DNA from: Balneolales bacterium
GTDB taxonomy: Bacteria; Bacteroidota; Rhodothermia; Balneolales; Natronogracilivirgulaceae
DNA length: 9,630 nucleotides
Direction: 5' to 3'
NCBI GenBank assembly: GCA_007127665.1
Contig: SKYY01000126.1
Span: 1-9,630, forward strand
The position numbers and the translations under genes are program-made. Positions within the stretch are counted from its first letter, which is position 1. Each line of letters opens with the position of its first letter. Positions 5,652 to 9,630 of the stretch are shown piece by piece. The notes under the pieces are model-generated. The model ran no database searches and was not told the DNA's origin. It was given only the letters and a program-made list of their open reading frames with translations.

Positions 5652-7634
5652 ATGTCAGAAAAACAATCAGGAATGAAGTCATTTATGTCAAAATCCCGCG
5701 TATTCCCTCCTCCCGAGGAAATCCGGAAAAAAGCATGGATCAACTCACTGGATCAGTACAAGGAAATGTGGGAACAGTCTGTCAATGATCCCGACGGGTT
5801 CTGGCTGGAACAGGCCAAGACTCTGGACTGGTTCAAGGCACCTACAAAAACCCTTGAATATGAGTGGAACACAAAGAAACGGATCATCAAACACACCTGG
5901 TTTGAGGATGGCGAGCTGAATGTTTCCTACAACTGCCTTGACCGTCACCTCGGCACACCCATCGAAAACAAGACGGCCATTTTATGGCAGGGTGAGGCAG
6001 AAGATGCCGTACAGGAGTACACCTACAAGCAGCTTCACACGGAGGTGTGCAAGTTTGCAAACGTTCTGAAATCAAAAGGCATCAAAAAGGGCGACCGCGT
6101 GGCCATCTACATGCCCATGATCCCCGAACTGGCTATCGTGATGCTGGCCTGCACTCGTGTCGGTGCCATCCATTCCATTATTTTCGGCGGTTTCAGCGCA
6201 GACGCGATCAAGGGCCGTGTAAACGACTCGGATTGCAAAATGCTCGTTACATCCAACGTTTCCCTGCGCGCCGGCAAGAACATCCCGCTGAAGAAAATTG
6301 CCGACCAGGCGCTGGAAGACTGTCCGACCATCGAGAACGTAATTGTTACCAAAGTCACTGACGATCCCTGCAACATGGTGGATGGACGGGACGTCTGGTA
6401 CCATGACGAGATGGAAAAGGCAAGCGAAGAATGCGAGCCCGAAAAAATGAATGCCGAAGATCCGCTCTTTATCCTCTATACCTCCGGGTCCACCGGAAAA
6501 CCAAAGGGTGTGGTCCACACCACCGGCGGATATCTGCTGCATACGGCGCTCACGCACAAGCTGGTGTTTGACATCCACGATGATGACATCTACTGGTGTA
6601 CCGCGGACATCGGATGGGTAACCGGTCACAGCTACATCGTATACGGCCCGTTGGCCAACGGCGCGACCAGCATGATGTTCGAAGGCGTGCCGACCTACCC
6701 CGATGCCGGGCGTTTCTGGCAGATCTGTGACAAATTCAAGGTCACGGCATTTTATACGGCACCCACCGCCATCCGCTCCCTGATGAGCCAGGGCGACGAT
6801 TGGGTGATGAAATACAAGCTGGACTCGCTGCGTATCCTTGGTTCGGTTGGTGAACCGATCAACCCGGAGGCGTGGATGTGGTACTATACCCGCGTGGGAC
6901 GCGAGCGCTGCCCAATCGTTGATACGTGGTGGCAGACCGAAACCGGTGGTTTCATGATCACTCCGATGCCGGGTGCCATGACCCTGAAGCCGGGCAGTGC
7001 TTCCAAACCATTCTTCGGTGTGGATCCGGTCATCCTTCGTGACGATGCCTCGGAATGCGACGTTGATGAAGGCGGCAAGCTTTGCATCCGCAAGCCGTGG
7101 CCGGGCATTATGCGCACCATGTGGGGCGACCATGACCGGTTTATCGACACCTATTTTGCGATGTTCGACGATATGTACTTCACCGGTGACGGATGCCGCA
7201 TCGACGAAGACGGCGACTACTGGCTCATGGGCCGCATCGATGATGTTGTGAACGTATCCGGACACCGTATCGGCACCGCGGAAGTAGAAAGCGCGCTGGT
7301 CAGCCATTCCATGGTTGCGGAAGCGGCCGTTACTCCGGTACCGCATGAGATCAAGGGACAGGGGCTCTATGCCTATGTCACACTGAACGAAGGCGTTGAG
7401 GAAAGCGATGAGCTACGCAAGGAGCTGGTGATGCACGTCCGCAAGGAGATCGGGCCTATCGCCACGCCGGAAGCGATCCAGTTCGCGCCTTCCCTGCCGA
7501 AAACGAGATCGGGCAAGATCATGCGCCGTATCCTCCGGAAAATCGCCGAGAAGGACACGGGCAATCTGGGTGACATCACCACCCTGGCCGATCCGAGCGT
7601 GGTCGAAAAACTGATCAAGGACCGTGGCCAGTAA
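5652..7634 (+). CDS. acs: Acetyl-CoA synthetase (AMP-forming)
   Basis: This cytosolic enzyme converts acetate, ATP and CoA to acetyl-CoA, AMP and PPi by way of acetyl-AMP, letting the cell scavenge acetate. From ATG 5652 it has 660 residues, close to the ~650 of E. coli Acs, to which it aligns almost without gaps from memory. Features are the P-loop [11 protein letters not shown] (276-286), GWVTGHSY (321-328), [11 protein letters not shown] (398-408), [10 protein letters not shown] (424-433), YFTGDG with Asp513 (509-514) and the C-terminal [11 protein letters not shown] (616-626). With a constant offset of 13, the acetate-pocket residues of the Salmonella enzyme (Val310, Thr311, Val386, Trp414) are Val323, Thr324, Val399 and Trp427, which supports acetate, not a longer acid. 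Lys622 matches Lys609, the residue acetylated by Pat-type enzymes to switch the enzyme off. The frame opens at ATG 5571; ATG 5673 and 5685 are further options. No strong Shine-Dalgarno separates them. Confidence 0.97.
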   Translation: MSEKQSGMKSFMSKSRVFPPPEEIRKKAWINSLDQYKEMWEQSVNDPDGFWLEQAKTLDWFKAPTKTLEYEWNTKKRIIKHTWFEDGELNVSYNCLDRHLGTPIENKTAILWQGEAEDAVQEYTYKQLHTEVCKFANVLKSKGIKKGDRVAIYMPMIPELAIVMLACTRVGAIHSIIFGGFSADAIKGRVNDSDCKMLVTSNVSLRAGKNIPLKKIADQALEDCPTIENVIVTKVTDDPCNMVDGRDVWYHDEMEKASEECEPEKMNAEDPLFILYTSGSTGKPKGVVHTTGGYLLHTALTHKLVFDIHDDDIYWCTADIGWVTGHSYIVYGPLANGATSMMFEGVPTYPDAGRFWQICDKFKVTAFYTAPTAIRSLMSQGDDWVMKYKLDSLRILGSVGEPINPEAWMWYYTRVGRERCPIVDTWWQTETGGFMITPMPGAMTLKPGSASKPFFGVDPVILRDDASECDVDEGGKLCIRKPWPGIMRTMWGDHDRFIDTYFAMFDDMYFTGDGCRIDEDGDYWLMGRIDDVVNVSGHRIGTAEVESALVSHSMVAEAAVTPVPHEIKGQGLYAYVTLNEGVEESDELRKELVMHVRKEIGPIATPEAIQFAPSLPKTRSGKIMRRILRKIAEKDTGNLGDITTLADPSVVEKLIKDRGQ

Positions 7635-7696
7635 TCCGGAGCAGATAGCCGGAATGCCTGCCTGTCTTTGAACTGACTGTAATAAAAAAACCATAC

Positions 7697-7738
7697 GGGT
7701 GGATGTCTCACATGCGGAGATCATCCACCCCTTTTTTT
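7697..7738 (+). terminator. Rho-independent terminator after acs
   Basis: GGGTGGATG (7697-7705) pairs perfectly with CATCCACCC (7722-7730). TCTC and GAGA inside can add four pairs past a single bulged T, leaving a loop of about seven bases. C and seven T (7732-7738) follow. An A-run (7684-7690) precedes the stem, so it may also work on the other strand. It ends acs transcription 60-100 bases after the stop and separates it from the transporter. Confidence 0.9.
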
Positions 7739-7743
7739 CATTA

Positions 7744-7760
7744 GCGAATCTGCAATTCGC
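7744..7760. promoter_or_regulatory. Perfect small inverted repeat upstream of the transporter
   Basis: GCGAAT and ATTCGC flank a 5-base centre (CTGCA). It lies in the 150-base gap between the acs terminator and the transporter gene and could be an operator or a weak hairpin. No convincing promoter boxes were found in 7739-7884. Confidence 0.25.
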
Positions 7761-7884
7761 CCGTATTTCATATTTATTTCCAAAAGCATTCTTATTTCAC
7801 CTTATCAGATTGAATACGCCGATGATACATATTCCATAGCGGCGCAAAACAATCCGGTAATATTATGCACCTCAACATATATTC

Positions 7885-7890
7885 AGAGGG
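7885..7890 (+). promoter_or_regulatory. Shine-Dalgarno-like AGAGGG before the transporter
   Basis: AGAGGG stands six bases before ATG 7897 and supports that start. It is the only clear purine-rich ribosome site in the window; the other genes lack one. Confidence 0.55.
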
Positions 7891-7896
7891 TAACCC

Positions 7897-9285
7897 ATGT
7901 CTGAAAAAAAAGTAATGAATCGATGGTGGGTAGTCGTCGGGGCACTCGTCATTCAGGTAAGTCTCGGCGCTGTATACATCTGGAGCGTTTTCCAGTCGCC
8001 ACTCCTTGAGTTTTTCCCCACCTGGACCGAAACACAGGTAACATTGCCGGCACAAGTTGTTCTGGCCTTTTTTGCCCTTGCGGTGATCCTGGGCGGGCGA
8101 TTCCAGGATCGCCTTGGTCCGCGTATTGTGGCAACTACCGGGGGACTGGTCCTGGGATTAGGCCTGATCCTGGCACGCTTTGCGTATGCTTTTGAGCCAA
8201 CCGGCGCTCTGGTGTGGCTTATCCTCACCTATGCTGTCCTTGGGGGTATTGGGATAGGTGTTGCTTATGTCTGTCCGATTGCAACCTGCGTCAAGTGGTT
8301 TCCGGACAAACGCGGGATGGTAACGGGCCTTGCCGTGGCCGGTTTTGGCGCCGGTGCCTTTTTCTTCGCTCCGCTGGCCCGCGGCCTGGTATGCGGAGAT
8401 GCCTATTCCCTTTTCAATGTTGCCTTGTTCAATCTGCCTCAGATAGGTGTGTTCAATACTTTCCTGGTACTGGGTATCATCTTCCTTGTGATTGTGGTAG
8501 CCGGGGCTCAGCTGATGCGCAATCCCCCGGAAGGATACAAACCCGAAGGATGGAATCCTCCGGAAGGAACAACAGCCGCATCCGCCCCGAAAGTGGATTT
8601 TGCCCCGGGTGAAATGCTCCGTACCCCTGCCTTCTGGCTGCTTTGGATCACCTTCTTCGCCGGTTGCACGGCCGGTCTGCAGATCATCATGAAGGCTTCC
8701 CCGATCTGGCAATCCTTCTCTTTTGCCGAGATAACAGACACCATGCCCCATGCCACGTATCTGAGCGTTACTGCCATGGGGGCTACGGCCGTATCAGTCC
8801 TGGCCATATTCAACGCCGGCGGACGTATTTTCTGGGGCAAGATTTCCGACATGATGGACCGCCGGGTAACCCTGCTCATCATGTTCCTCATCTGCGGTGC
8901 CGCCATGCTCACCCTGGACTTCATGCGCATCTTCCCGCTTTATCTTCTGGGAATCAGCATAATCGGTCTGTGCTTCGGTGGATTCCTTTCTGTATATCCT
9001 GCACTTACCGCTGACTTTTTTGGCACCAGACACATGGGTGTTAATTACGGTTTCATGTTTACGGCCTTTGGCGCAGGCGGCATTGTGGGTCCCTACCTGG
9101 CTGCGGCTTTCATGCGCATTGTCGATCATGTTCCCTACGAGACCACCTGTCCGAGAGGCACCATTCAGGAAGTGCAGTTCGCCGTGGGAGATTACAGCAT
9201 GGCATTCTGGGTCGCGGGAGCCGCATGCCTGGTTGCCGCTGTGCTGATCATGCAGTTAAAGCCCAACAGGATCCAGAAGAAATAG
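7897..9285 (+). CDS. OFA-family MFS carboxylate transporter
   Basis: This 462-residue inner-membrane protein belongs to the oxalate/formate antiporter (OFA) branch of the major facilitator superfamily, which includes OxlT and pyruvate- or lactate-linked members such as YhjX. Twelve membrane segments can be placed at about 10-32, 50-67, 77-94, 105-128, 141-162, 185-207, 246-266, 285-308, 324-340, 346-366, 385-407 and 434-453. Family marks are GAVYIWSVF (24-32), GGRFQDRLGPR (66-76), KWFPDKRG (133-140), the PPEG-rich central loop (210-224) and GKISDMMDRR (314-323). The OxlT segment 11 lysine (Lys355, from memory) aligns with Phe391 in NYGFMFTAF, so oxalate is not favoured. It follows acs in the same direction but beyond a terminator, so it is probably transcribed separately. 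Acs nearby suggests acetate, pyruvate or lactate; the actual substrate is unknown. Confidence 0.9.
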   Translation: MSEKKVMNRWWVVVGALVIQVSLGAVYIWSVFQSPLLEFFPTWTETQVTLPAQVVLAFFALAVILGGRFQDRLGPRIVATTGGLVLGLGLILARFAYAFEPTGALVWLILTYAVLGGIGIGVAYVCPIATCVKWFPDKRGMVTGLAVAGFGAGAFFFAPLARGLVCGDAYSLFNVALFNLPQIGVFNTFLVLGIIFLVIVVAGAQLMRNPPEGYKPEGWNPPEGTTAASAPKVDFAPGEMLRTPAFWLLWITFFAGCTAGLQIIMKASPIWQSFSFAEITDTMPHATYLSVTAMGATAVSVLAIFNAGGRIFWGKISDMMDRRVTLLIMFLICGAAMLTLDFMRIFPLYLLGISIIGLCFGGFLSVYPALTADFFGTRHMGVNYGFMFTAFGAGGIVGPYLAAAFMRIVDHVPYETTCPRGTIQEVQFAVGDYSMAFWVAGAACLVAAVLIMQLKPNRIQKK

Positions 9286-9306
9286 TCGGGTTGGTTTTTC
9301 GGCAAT

Positions 9307-9336
9307 GTACGCCGGCTTAACCAACGCCGGACGTAC
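9307..9336. other. Imperfect hairpin after the transporter gene
   Basis: GTACGCCGG (9307-9315) and CCGGACGTAC (9327-9336) pair over nine bases with one bulge around an 11-base loop. There is no T-run directly after it. It may stabilise the 3' end of the mRNA or be incidental. Confidence 0.35.
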
Positions 9337-9357
9337 CGGCACATATTACACACAGGG

Positions 9358-9394
9358 CCGGATCGGGGCAACATGCTCCGTCCGGTCTTTTTTT
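9358..9394 (+). terminator. Rho-independent terminator after the transporter
   Basis: CCGGATCGG (9358-9366) pairs with CCGTCCGG (9378-9385) with one bulged T, an 11-base loop and then seven T (9388-9394). It lies about 70 bases after the stop codon and before the convergent gene. Confidence 0.8.
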
Positions 9395-9406
9395 GGCTTG
9401 AGAATA

Positions 9407-9433
9407 ATGTCCCATTTGTGGTCTCAGGGACAT
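9407..9433. repeat. Perfect 7-bp inverted repeat ATGTCCC / GGGACAT
   Basis: ATGTCCC (9407-9413) and GGGACAT (9427-9433) flank 13 bases. On the minus strand the hairpin lies 20 bases beyond the stop of the convergent gene and is followed by TATT, so it may serve as a weak terminator. It could also be a leftover mobile-element end, but nothing else supports that. Confidence 0.45.
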
Positions 9434-9452
9434 ATTTGGCCGATAATCCCGA

Positions 9453-9630
9453 CTACAGTCGGATGACCATACCCAGCCCGAGCAGGTGACGCAACCGGAA
9501 GTTGCTTTCATCATCCCATGTTTCAGAAAGCCATACAGGCAGTTCGTAACGCAGGAAAAAGCCACGGTCACGGCCAAGGTAATCTTCGATGTTGAGTGAC
9601 AGGGTCAAGCCTGCACCAGCATTCATGAGC
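9453..9630 (-). CDS. C-terminal end of a probable outer-membrane beta-barrel protein (partial)
   Basis: The minus-strand frame is open from the window edge to a TAG at 9455-9453, giving 58 residues. They include alternating hydrophobic/polar strands typical of barrel proteins: AGLTLSLNIEDY (6-17), GFFLRYELPVWL (23-34) and FRLRHLLGLGMVIRL at the very end (44-58). Tight turns rich in Asp, Gly and Asn (for example LGRDRG and TWDDESN) separate them. The chain ends in Leu, not the more common Phe. The N-terminal part is outside the window, so neither the family nor the function can be named. It converges on the transporter gene, with the intervening 167 bases holding hairpins and a terminator. Confidence 0.6.
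   Translation of the reverse strand, partial: LMNAGAGLTLSLNIEDYLGRDRGFFLRYELPVWLSETWDDESNFRLRHLLGLGMVIRL

Noticed and set aside
6072..7346. Minus-strand open frame of 424 residues
   Set aside because: Antisense shadow of acs; the acs translation is conserved from end to end.
8158..8751. Minus-strand open frame of 197 residues
   Set aside because: Antisense shadow of the OFA transporter, which has a complete set of membrane segments and family motifs.

Overview
The window most likely comes from a saccharolytic, respiring member of the Bacteroidota/Balneolota–Rhodothermota group. This is inferred, not proven. The support is promoter-like elements of the Bacteroidota type (TTTG and TAnnTTTG), few Shine-Dalgarno sequences, a moderately high G+C by eye, a lipoprotein-style amylase and a partial gene that looks like an outer-membrane beta-barrel. 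Most genes are single transcription units separated by regulatory gaps; there is no long operon, tRNA, rRNA, CRISPR array or intact mobile element.

Layout. Bases 1-1193 (minus) hold the first ~397 codons of sufB, an Fe-S cluster scaffold gene running off the left edge. A gap of about 350 bases separates it from a divergent GH13 alpha-amylase-family lipoprotein (1545-2939, plus) and carries a sufB promoter candidate and a LacI-type operator. A tandem array of ten ~15-bp units (2971-3120) lies between the amylase and a convergent gene (3158-5206, minus). That gene encodes a caspase-like (peptidase C14 fold) lipoprotein whose catalytic Cys is replaced by Asp; its apparent N-terminus is an 18-bp, eight-unit array (5015-5158). 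A 445-bp divergent gap leads to acetyl-CoA synthetase (acs, 5652-7634, plus), a clear terminator, an OFA-family major facilitator carboxylate transporter (7897-9285, plus), another terminator, and the 3' end of a convergent gene for a probable outer-membrane protein (9453-9630, minus).

How the genes fit. The amylase would supply sugars from starch-like glucans, and the LacI-type site suggests sugar control. The acs gene and the OFA transporter together suggest uptake and activation of small carboxylates (pyruvate, lactate or acetate), though each has its own signals. SufB is housekeeping. The most unusual item is the pseudo-caspase lipoprotein with different short tandem arrays at its two ends. 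Both arrays keep a multiple-of-three period in most units and read, on the caspase strand, as low-complexity peptides with a similar A-R-(Q/K)-(I/L) core.
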